NCBI GenBank assembly: GCA_002104895.1 | Contig: MCFG01000367.1 | Span: 30,001-68,763, forward strand | Length of the DNA stretch: 38,763 nt | Source of the DNA: Anaeromyces robustus | Lineage: Eukaryota; Neocallimastigomycota; Neocallimastigomycetes; Neocallimastigales; Neocallimastigaceae | Direction of reading: 5' to 3' | Shown: piece after piece, positions 24,238 through 38,763 of the stretch | How positions within the stretch are numbered: the first letter of the stretch is position 1 | Layout of the letters: each line of letters begins with the position of its first letter | Program-made: the position numbers and the translations under genes | Notes under the pieces: model-generated | The model's database searches: none | Seen by the model: only the letters and a program-made list of their open reading frames with translations | What the model was told of the DNA's origin: nothing

Positions 24238-24361
24238 TATTTTCATTTTTTTTATACAATAATTATATAATTACAATAATTGAAATAATTAAACTATTTT
24301 TTGTAAAAATATTATAATATATATATTTTTTCAGTAATATTATTACTTTTATTATTGTAGC
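24238..24361. repeat. Copy B of the duplicated hairpin element
   Basis: It shares the TATTTTCATTTTTTTTA start, TTACAATAATTGAAATAATT (24271-24290), ATATATTTTTTCA and ATTATTGTAG end with copy A. The central stem has decayed: AAACTATTTTTTG no longer pairs with TATTATAATATATA. One outer-arm base differs (ATTATTGTAG instead of ATTATTGTAA). Confidence 0.75.
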
Positions 24362-24918
24362 TTTTTTTTTTTTTTTTTTTACAAATATATTATTATATGT
24401 TATTTGAAACTTTTATAATATTATAATATTATATTTTTTTTTTATTTTATTGTATTATTTCAATTTTTTTTTATTTTTATTTCAAATTACATATATATGT
24501 ATATACATATATATTTAATAATTAATTAATATTTATTTCATGTTAGTATTAAGACCTTTTTAAATAGATTTTATAATAAAAACTCTTATTAATAATGCAT
24601 ATATATATATTAATAAAATAATTATATATACTTTTTATAATATTATAATAATATTATAATATAAATATTTTTATAGTATTAGTTTTTACTTTTATATATA
24701 TGTGTGTGTATATGTATATTTAATTTATTTGATAGTTATAAATATGTATTAATATATTAATATATAAATATATAAATATATTAAATTATTAATGATTTAT
24801 TATTTATTTAGATTTATTTTAATATTTTATGTTTTAATTATGATTATTAAAGTGGATAATAATTTTTTTTTTTATTAATTATATAATTTAGAAATATTGA
24901 AATATTGAAATATTATTA

Positions 24919-25845
24919 TTATTTTGTTTCTTTATGGGATGAATATCTTGTTTGAAAACATTTTTTAATACAGCAACATAAAAATATAAGTATAATAAAT
25001 TGAATAATCATTATTATAATACATAAAATATTTATTATTCTATCACGTTTATCATATTTATGAACAGTATTATAATCATCTTTATTTATACAATATCCTT
25101 CAACTGAATAATTATTTTCACATTCCGAGTTATCATTACAATATTCATGATCCATTTTTTTACACCCAGCATAATTTTCAATTCCATCAGTATTCATATT
25201 AGTATTAGTATTAGTATTAAAATTATTAGTACAAATATAGATATAAAAATCATTTGAATTCAAACAATAATTATCCAAATTACAATTATTAGAAAAACAA
25301 TCATTATTATCTTTGCAATATATTTCATTCAATCTTTGACAGTACTTTTTTTTTATACTTTTCTCATTACAATGTTCAACTCTAGTAATATTATTTTTAT
25401 AAAATCCGGGTTTTATATCATAACTATTTAAATTATCATCATATGAATGTAGATAAGAAAAAGAATTATTTTTAATTCCATTTTTAACAATACAATTACC
25501 ATTGGGTATATTTGTATTTATATTTTCTGGACAATAATAATAATATAAACATATTCCATAAATATTATTTTTTATTAAATCTTCTTTGGAAATAATTAAA
25601 TTTTTTATATCATTATCATTTGATATAATTCCTTTATTTATAAAATTTTCGGTTGAAATATAACAACCGTTACTATAATGCGGACATTCTTCATTGGAAT
25701 AACATTTTTGTATTTCTATATTTCTAAAAAAATCGATAGTATAGTTCGTAGTTAAATAACTATTATTATTTACTTTTTGACAATAAATAATAGGTGAATA
25801 TATAAATACTAACAATAAATATACTAATAATAATATAAACTTCAT
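24919..25845 (-). CDS. Cys-rich secreted type I membrane protein of unknown function, 308 aa, intronless
   Basis: A single uninterrupted frame runs from ATG at 25845 to TAA at 24919. Residues 1-22 form a strong signal peptide ending IIYC/QK. The ectodomain of about 245 residues has 17 cysteines and many Asn-X-Ser/Thr sites. Three stretches share a short pattern of Cys, acidic/Asn residues, then Cys: KCYSNEECPHYSNGC, YCKDNNDCFSNNC and YCNDNSECENNYSVEGYC. This resembles small disulfide-knotted modules but matches no family I can name. One membrane helix (about 270-289) is followed by CCC, basic residues and a tail ending SSHKETK. It may sit on the cell surface or in the secretory pathway. The lack of introns contrasts with the intron-rich core genes and may reflect a lineage-specific gene. 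It converges with the Sey1-like gene, with about 2 kb between stops. Confidence 0.85.
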   Translation of the reverse strand: MKFILLLVYLLLVFIYSPIIYCQKVNNNSYLTTNYTIDFFRNIEIQKCYSNEECPHYSNGCYISTENFINKGIISNDNDIKNLIISKEDLIKNNIYGICLYYYYCPENINTNIPNGNCIVKNGIKNNSFSYLHSYDDNLNSYDIKPGFYKNNITRVEHCNEKSIKKKYCQRLNEIYCKDNNDCFSNNCNLDNYCLNSNDFYIYICTNNFNTNTNTNMNTDGIENYAGCKKMDHEYCNDNSECENNYSVEGYCINKDDYNTVHKYDKRDRIINILCIIIMIIQFIILIFLCCCIKKCFQTRYSSHKETK

Positions 25846-26510
25846 ATTTATACTTTTATATATTTATATTTTTATATATATTTATATTTTTTTATATATT
25901 TATATATTTATGTTTATAAGTTAGTTTATATATTTATATATGTTTATATATTTTTATTTTTTTCTAATATTTTTTATTTTATTTTTTTATTTTATCCTAA
26001 AAAAGGTATAAAATGAAACAAATATTTAATTATAGGTTTAGTTGTTTTTTTTTCTTTTTTTTTTTTTTTTTTTTTTGTTTTTTGAAATAAATATATTTAT
26101 AATGAAGTCATTATTAGTTATTGATTATTAAGTAATATTTTAAATAATAAAAGAAAAAAAAAAAAAAAGAAAAACAAAAGAAAAATAACTTATATATAAA
26201 TAATTAATACAAATACAAAATTTTGTAATGGTTTTTTTTTTTTTTCTTAATAAAAACCCATTGTTTAACTTTTTTTTTTACTTTTTTTTTTATATATAAT
26301 TTAATATAAAAAAATATTGTTACAAAATAATTTTTAATTTATAATAATTTAATACTCATAATTATAGATTAAATTTTTGTGTAATTACAAATTTAATTTT
26401 TTGAATACTTTAATGAATTTTATCATATTTTAATATAAATAGATTAAGACTTCACCTAAACTCTATATAAAATGTATATGAAATTTTTACATTAAATATT
26501 AATCAAATTA

Positions 26511-26519
26511 TTACGTCAT
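26511..26519 (-). promoter_or_regulatory. CRE/ATF-like site ATGACGTAA
   Basis: The plus strand reads TTACGTCAT, so in the direction of the Cys-rich gene the site reads ATGACGTAA, close to the bZIP (ATF/CREB) consensus. It lies about 665 bp upstream of that gene's start codon, inside the only complex patch of the spacer. The functional call is a guess from sequence alone. Confidence 0.25.
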
Positions 26520-29500
26520 AACTAAAATGTATAAAATGTATATAATGCACTATTTGCTAAATTAAGATATATGTTTCTAAAAGACATTATATATATAAAT
26601 ATAAAGAAAAAAAAGTTTCAAATCCACCGATTAGAAGAATTAAAATGATGATGTAGTAGAAAAAATATTATAAATTAATAAAAATAATAAAAAAAAAAAA
26701 ATTTTTAAACTTATTTAAAAAAAATAATGTATATTTATACATATTTTAAAAATTAATTAAAACAATCAAAATAAAAAAAAAAAAAAAACAGATATTTTTT
26801 TTGGAAACCAAATATGAATATTCTATGAATTTTTTTTTTTTCTTTTTTTAATTCAATACTTTAAAACAAAAAAAAAAAAAAAAAAAACACAATTAATAAA
26901 ATGAAAAATAGGTTAAAAAGAAAATTCTATACCGTTTTTTTTTTTTTATCTTTCTTTATTCAAAATAAATATTTATTATAATAATTAAATAATTATTCCT
27001 TTTTTTTTTTTTTATATGTATTTATTCTTAAATAAGAATAAAACAAAAAAAAAAAAAAAAATAAGTATTTATATAATTTTTACATTTTACATTTTATATG
27101 AATTTTTTATAAATTTGATAGATAGATAGATAGATATTATTCTCTTTTAAATTGAAATGTTTTGTTTAATATTTAATAAAATTTTTCTTTTTCTTTTATT
27201 TGTTATATATATAAGATTTTATAATTCTTTTTTCTTTTTTTTTTTTTTTTTTTTTTGTTTGTTTTTTTGTTTTTTTTTTTTTTTTACCTTTCTGTAAGAT
27301 ATAATAATAGTAAAATATTGTTTTTTTATAAAAAAAAATTTTATACAAGAGTTTATAATTATATACTTATACTTATAATAATAATAATAATAATAATATA
27401 TACATAAATACAATATTTATATTATAAAGGTTGAGAAGAAAAAAAAAATAATATTAAATTTTATATAATATTAATATAATAATAATAATAATATATAATT
27501 ATAAAAAAAGAATTTTTTCTTTTTTCTTTTTCTTTTTCTTTTTTTTTTTTTTTTTTTTTTTTTTAGTTGTTGTTATTGTTGTTGTTTCATTTCTTTGTCT
27601 TTTATCATATATCTTTTTAATTTTTTATCTTTTTTTTTTTTTTCATTTTTCATTTTTTTTAATATATAAAAAAAGAAATAAAAATAAAAATTAAAAATAA
27701 AATATTAAAAAAAAAAAAAAAGAAAGAAAATAAAAGTAAAAAAAATTTTTTCTTTAAAATAAATTAAACGAAACAAAAAATTTTGTTGATGGTTATATCA
27801 TTATGGTTATCATTATAATGAATGTTATGATTTTCTATAAATATAATACATATTTCTTTTTTTTTTTAATATTGCTTATTTCTGTTTTTTTTTTTTTTTT
27901 TTCTATTTGATGATTTTGTTTCATTAAATATATGATATATATATCTTATATTAAAAGAATAAAAAAAAATGATTTAAGAATTTATAAATATATAAATATA
28001 TAAATATATAAATATATAAAGTAGAAAGGAAAGATAAAAAGAAAAAATAATAAAAGATATTTATATAGTTATAAAAATGTTAAAAAAAGAAAAAAAAATA
28101 AAATAAAATATAGATTAAATAAAATAAAATAAAATAAAAAAATTAATAATAATAATTAAAAACTTGATGATAACTATAAAATATAAATATCTATTTAGTT
28201 AATAAAACATTATTTTATAATATTATTTTTTTATAGTTAAAGTTATTGTTTTATAAAAAAAAAATAATAATAATAAATGGTTTTTCTATATTATATTACA
28301 TATATTTATATTATTATATATTATATATTATATATATATATTGGTTATGTAAATCTATATCAATATAAAAATAAAAATATTGAATATTTAAATAAAAATA
28401 AAAAATATCTATAATATAAAATATTATGAATATATATTTTATAAAAACTATAGTTATTTATCAAAAAATATATATATATATAATAATAATAATAGAAATA
28501 AATAAATAAATAAATAATAAAAAGAAAAAAAAAAGAGATTTTTATGATTTTCTTTTCTATTTATATATTAGAAAAAGATAAAGGTATAAATTAATAATAT
28601 ATTATATAAATATTAATAAAAAAGTAAAAAAAAAAAAAAAATTTTTGGGAATGTTTTTTTTTTTTTATATATATTATAATATTTTTTTTAATATTATTAT
28701 TAGTTATTAATTTTATTATAGATTTTAACTATTATATGTTATTATTTGTTAATTTTTATTTATTTATTTATTTTATTTTATTTTATTTTATTTATTATTT
28801 TATTTTATTATTTTTAATTTATTTATTTTTATTTTAATTTGTTTTATTTTATTTTGTTTTATTTATGATTATTTTTATTATTATTAATTATATTATGATT
28901 ACTATTAATAAAAAATTTATAAATTTTTTTTTTTTAGAAAAAAAAAATGTTTTTCTAAAATATATATATTTCTCTTTAAATATGGCTGATTTTAATTTTT
29001 ATTTTTATTTATTTTTTTTTTTATTTATTTTATTTTTTTACTTTATTTTATTTAATTTATTTAATTTATTTAATTATATCTTGTTTTGTTTTGTTTTGTT
29101 TTGTTTTCTATTTTTTTGAATTCTATTTTTTTTTTTTTTTTTTTTTTATATTATATTATTATTATTTTTTTAAAAAAAAAAATTGTATATAAATATATTA
29201 GTTTAAAAAAAATATATTATTATAATATATATTTTTGAATATAAAAGTTTAATAATAATTACTACTTTTTTTTTTTTTTTTTTTTGATTATTATTAATAC
29301 TATATTTATATTTTTTCTATTTATATTTTCTATTATTATTTAATTGTTATCTTAAATAATTGTGTTTTTTTGTTTTTGTTTTTGTTTCGTTTTGTTTAAA
29401 TTAAAAAAAAATTATTATTATTATTTTCTTTTTTTTTTTTTTTTTTATCTTATTATTCTTTTTTTTTTTTTTATTTTTTTTTTTTCTGTTTTTTTTTGTT

Positions 29501-29846
29501 TTTTTGTTTTTTTGTTTTTTTTTTTTGTTTTTTTGTTTTTTTTGTTTTTTGTGTTGTAGTTATATTATATTAAATTATATATTATATTATACTATATTAT
29601 ATTATAAATTAATTATATTATACCACTTTATCATTTTATTTGAGAAAAAAAATTTAAAGAAATTTAAAAAAAAAATAATAATAATTATTAATAATATTTA
29701 TGTATTTTTGTTTAACAAATTGTATATATAATTTATACAAAATTTATTTATTTTTTTTTTTTTTTTTTTTTTTGTTTTAAAAATAAAAAAATAATAAATA
29801 AATTACTTTCTTTTTTTTTTGTTTGTTTGTTTGTTTGTTTTATATT

Positions 29847-29885
<39 letters not shown>

Positions 29886-30108
29886 AATAAATAATATCTT
29901 TTTTATTGTTTTAATTTTGAATATTCTACATTTAATATAAAATTCATTATACTACTTAAAAAAAAAAAAAAAAAAAAAACTTATCATTTATAATTATCAT
30001 TATTGTTATTGCTTTAATTTTCTTTTTTTTTGAAAAAAAAAATATAAAAAAAAAAAAAAAACAATAATAATATTAATAATTATTTCATTTTTCATTTAAT
30101 ATTTAACT

Positions 30109-30146
<38 letters not shown>

Positions 30147-31037
30147 TGTTTAATATTCAATTTTGTAGAAAAAAAAAAAGTTAAAAATATAATTTTTTTT
30201 TTTTTTTTTTTTTTGCTTTTTGGTTTTTGATTTTTAATTATGAATTTGATTTTCTTTCTTTTTTTTTTTATATTTTGTTTTTTTTTTGTTTGTTACTTTT
30301 TGTTGTGTTTTGTTTTTCTTAAAAAAAAAAAAATTAAAAACAATTATAGGAAATAAAATTAAAACGTAAAATGTTAATGAAAAAAAAAAAAAAAAATAAG
30401 TTAAAACTAAAATATATAATATTAATATTAATTCTTATAATAAACATAAAAATTATATTTATATATATATATATTTTAAAAAAAAAAAATTAAAATGATG
30501 AATAGAAAAAATTTAAATAAATAATAAAAAATATAATAGTTAAATAATATTAATCATCTTCTTTGATATTATTTTATTTAAATTTATTCCCGTATTTCTG
30601 AAGAAAAAAAAAGTTTTGATTATAAAAATACTAAAAAAGATTTATGAGATTGTTTTTTTTTTTGTTTTTGTTTTTTTGTTTTTTTGTTTTTTTTTTCTTT
30701 TTATTTTTTTTTTTTTTTTTTACTGTTATTATTCACTGAATATTCTCTTTTTTTTATATTAATCAATATATATATATATAAATAAAATTAATTAATTAAT
30801 TAATTATATTATTATAACTATTTATTATTATTATTATCTTACCTTCAATTTGTTATTCATAATAAAAAAAAAAAATAAAAGAAAAAAAAAAATAATAATA
30901 ATTGGTGTAAAAATGATTGAGATATTTGTATTAATTTCCTGTTAGATTTTAATTTTTTTTTTTTTTTTTTCATTTGTTATTATAATTATATATGTATAAA
31001 AAAAAAAAATATGTTAACTTTTTTTAACTTTTTTTTT

Positions 31038-31077
31038 TTTTGTCTCTTTTTTCCTTTCTTTTTTCTTTCTTTTTTCC

Positions 31078-31113
<36 letters not shown>

Positions 31114-31114
31114 C
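31038..31114. repeat. Polypyrimidine tract with mirror symmetry
   Basis: About 75 bases are nearly all C/T on the plus strand, built of CTTTCTTTT and CCTTTCTTTT words. They start about 20 bp beyond the stop of the minus-strand gene. In that gene's transcript the tract would be a purine-only A/G run in the 3' untranslated region. Such tracts can form intramolecular triplex DNA. Confidence 0.8.
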
Positions 31115-31134
31115 CTATAATTAAAATAAATTGA

Positions 31135-36723
<5,589 letters not shown>

Positions 36724-38260
36724 TTCTATTTATATAATTTAGTAATATATATATAAAGATAAATATTAATAAATAAATATATAATTATACAAATTAAATA
36801 TCTTAATATTAATACATTAAAATATATAATTTTATAATTTATTTAATAAAAAATTTCTTTCTATTTCTATTTTTTTTTTTTTTTATTTATTTATTTATTT
36901 TATTTTTTTTTAATATATAATAATACTAAATAAAAAATAAATTTTTCATTCATTTTTCATTCATTATTATTATTATTATATCAACGTTTATTTTTTTTTT
37001 TTAAGCAGTGGAATATAATATAAAAATTAAAATATTTCAAATTATATAAATATAAAAAAAAAAAAAAAGAATATATACATTTAACGAACTAAATTGCCTA
37101 TATCCAAAGCTAACATAGAAAATTAATAATAAAAATTATTATAATTTAATAATAATTTTTTTAATGTAAATATATAAATATCAATTTTATAATAAATAAT
37201 AAATTATATATAAGTTAAAGTTTTTATATCATGTTTACCAGAATATATAACAAGCTATTATAAGGAATTATTTGAATATATATGATTTATTTATAATTAA
37301 ATTTGAATGTTGCTTTTTTTCTTAAATATTATAAGAAAGCGTATAAATATTATTTAAAAATAAAATAATATTTATAAAAAAAAAAACTTTTTTTTTTAAA
37401 AAAAAAAAAAAGATATGTTGTATCTATTTTTTTTTAAATAAATATATTTTATTTATACAAAAATAATAAAGTATAAATAAATAAAATTATATATTTAATA
37501 TATTTATATATATAATTAATTATTAAATTTAATAAATTTATTTCTATTACCTCTTGTATAAAATCTTTTGTTAATTGAAATAAAGTTTCATCTGTTAAAT
37601 AGTTCTACTTCTCACCATTTATTCCTATTATATATAATGTTAAAAATTAATAAATAAAAAATAATAAAGTTAAAATTATTATATAAATTCTATAATTTCA
37701 AAAATTATTGGATTATAGCAATTATACACATTTATTTATCAATAATAATGACTATTATTTTATAAAATTACAAAAAAAAAGTAAACAACAAAATAAAAAC
37801 AAAAATATATATAGTAAATGAATAACATAATTTAATCAATATCATATTTAATAAATTATATATATATAGCAATTAAATAATATTAATATTCTTTAAAAAA
37901 ATAGTTGTCAATTTCATTTCTGTTAATATTATTAATATTATTAAATAAAATCATAATCAATCAATTGCTTATGAAAAATTGTACATATATTTTAATGATT
38001 CTGAATATTCTATTCATTATTAAAAATAGAAGAATCCAATAATAACTGTATTTTTTTATTTATTTATTTATTTAAAACTGATAACAATTATTATCTTCAA
38101 GTTTACTTTAACATTTCACAATTTAAAAATACTTAATTCATATTCATAATAATACAATTTTTTTAATTTTTATATTTAATATTATAAATCTATATATTTA
38201 CTTTATTTTATTTCTTTTCATTATTATAATTTTTATTGCTTTTTTTTTTTTTTTTTTTTG

Positions 38261-38291
<31 letters not shown>

Positions 38292-38763
38292 CACTATATA
38301 TATATAGTAATTTAAATAATATTCACAATCATTAAAAACATATTAAAAGCATATTTTTTCCATAAGCTAATTAATTATATATATTAATATATAAATCCAT
38401 ATATTTAAATCAATTGTTTTATTAAATTTTATTCTTTATTATATATAGTTATAGTATTTATAACTATTAAATATAATATAATATAATAACAAAACAAATT
38501 GTTGCTAAAACATAAAAAAAAAAAATTAAATATTAAATATTAAATATTTATTACTTAATTATTTATTATTATTTCATATGCAATATTTATTATTCATTAT
38601 TTATTAATTTATATATTAATATATAATATATAATATATAATAATTTTTAATAATAATTTTTATATATAAAATATTATAAAATATTATAAAATATATACAC
38701 AAAAGAAGAAAATTATTATAATATAAAACAATAATATTAATAAATATAATAAATATAATAAAT
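36724..38763. other. Upstream region of the RFxV gene to the window end
   Basis: A/T spacer that holds the promoter side of the RFxV gene and, on the minus strand at 37081-37604, two hexokinase-like fragments. Beyond 37640 I see homopolymers, TA runs and no convincing gene; a short stretch around 37890-38060 is slightly more complex but matches nothing I know. Confidence 0.6.
37081..37604 (-). pseudogene. Hexokinase gene relic (two exon-like fragments)
   Basis: The fragment 37604-37551 reads NYLTDETLFQLTKDFIQE, bounded by an AG and a GTAATA donor. It matches the first helix of hexokinases, where animal and fungal enzymes have an L-S/T-D-E-T-L...F..E(M)EKGL pattern. About 440 bp further in the same direction, 37113-37081 reads LALDIGNLVR then a stop. 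This resembles the ATP-binding LALDLGGTNFRV block with the central Gly-Thr missing. Order and strand agree with a hexokinase gene. The rest of the enzyme (phosphate 2, adenosine and sugar-binding blocks) is absent before the next gene starts at 36723, so a working gene does not fit here. An island such as SGKHDIKT (near 37240) may be further debris. The call rests on remembered family patterns, and chance resemblance of the second fragment cannot be excluded. Confidence 0.45.

Larger units (their letters stand above)
22897..24918. other. Convergent intergenic region (Sey1-like and Cys-rich gene 3' ends)
   Basis: The first 120 bases are a degenerate array of GAATAAAT/GAATAATGAAT words (about 22900-23015). 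TA-rich sequence and (AAT)n near 23427-23452 follow. A duplicated hairpin element occupies 24021-24151 and 24238-24361. Minus-strand open frames at 22856-23047 and 23763-23951 are repeat- and homopolymer-derived and are not supported. No RNA gene was recognised. Confidence 0.7.
25846..31134. other. 5.3-kb low-complexity spacer between two minus-strand genes
   Basis: Most of this is long A or T homopolymers, T-tracts punctuated by single G (about 29360-29560, 30650-30720), TA runs and ATTTT words. Open frames at 28865-29119 and 29362-29731 encode almost only Phe, Leu, Ile, Cys and Tyr from T-tracts and are rejected. One patch, about 26440-26660, has ordinary complexity and includes TTACGTCAT (26511-26519). 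The right end is a polypyrimidine tract. No gene is supported. Confidence 0.7.

Noticed and set aside
26611-26640. tRNA-like B box in GTTTCAAATCCACCG
   Set aside because: There is no A box, no anticodon arm and no complementary acceptor stem upstream; the match to TTCAAATCC alone is weak.
28865-29731. Three plus-strand open frames rich in Phe and Cys
   Set aside because: They are translations of T-tracts broken by G (TTTTTG words); no independent evidence of coding.

Overview
The window is an extremely A+T-rich nuclear segment, most consistent with an anaerobic gut fungus (Neocallimastigomycota). The reasons are: near-pure A/T intergenic DNA full of homopolymers and AAT, AAAT and ATTTT microsatellites; genes cut by many short introns with GTAAGT/GTAAAT/GTATGT donors and TAG/AAG acceptors; exclusive use of TAA stops; and fungal-type core proteins beside an Asn-rich, disordered protein. 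Dictyostelium has similar base and Asn usage, but its genes usually have few introns, so it fits less well. No contig edge, rRNA, tRNA or CRISPR signal was seen.

Layout from left to right. 1-1441: a nested ATTTT minisatellite, then a 143-bp MITE-like element flanked by TA. 1442-2836 (+): 1-acylglycerol-3-phosphate acyltransferase, 4 exons. 4139-7091 (-): a membrane-anchored protein disulfide isomerase, 12 exons including microexons. 7092-10630: a divergent, non-coding spacer. 10631-13739 (+): the LCB1 subunit of serine palmitoyltransferase, 11 exons. 17591-22896 (+): a Sey1/RHD3-type ER-fusion GTPase, 15 exons. 22897-24918: a convergent spacer with a duplicated hairpin element. 24919-25845 (-): an intronless Cys-rich type I membrane protein of unknown function. 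25846-31134: about 5.3 kb of low-complexity spacer. 31135-36723 (-): a 1722-residue disordered protein whose single intron is almost entirely an AAT repeat, and which carries four RFxV-type short motifs. 37081-37604 (-): two fragments that look like a decayed hexokinase gene. The rest, to 38763, is A/T spacer.

Four consecutive recognisable genes act at the endoplasmic reticulum: phosphatidic acid synthesis, oxidative folding, sphingoid base synthesis and ER tubule fusion. The fifth protein is predicted to enter the secretory pathway. This is a thematic neighbourhood; the sequence gives no evidence of co-regulation. The four conserved genes carry 3, 11, 10 and 14 introns, whereas the two unrecognised genes carry 0 and 1.

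All exon structures were built by eye from splice-site consensus, frame continuity and family resemblance. Reading frame is maintained across every proposed junction, but transcript data would be needed to confirm them. I found no clear multi-gene novel system. The most unusual items are the RFxV protein with its AAT-repeat intron, the hexokinase relic, the MITE-like element and the duplicated hairpin element.
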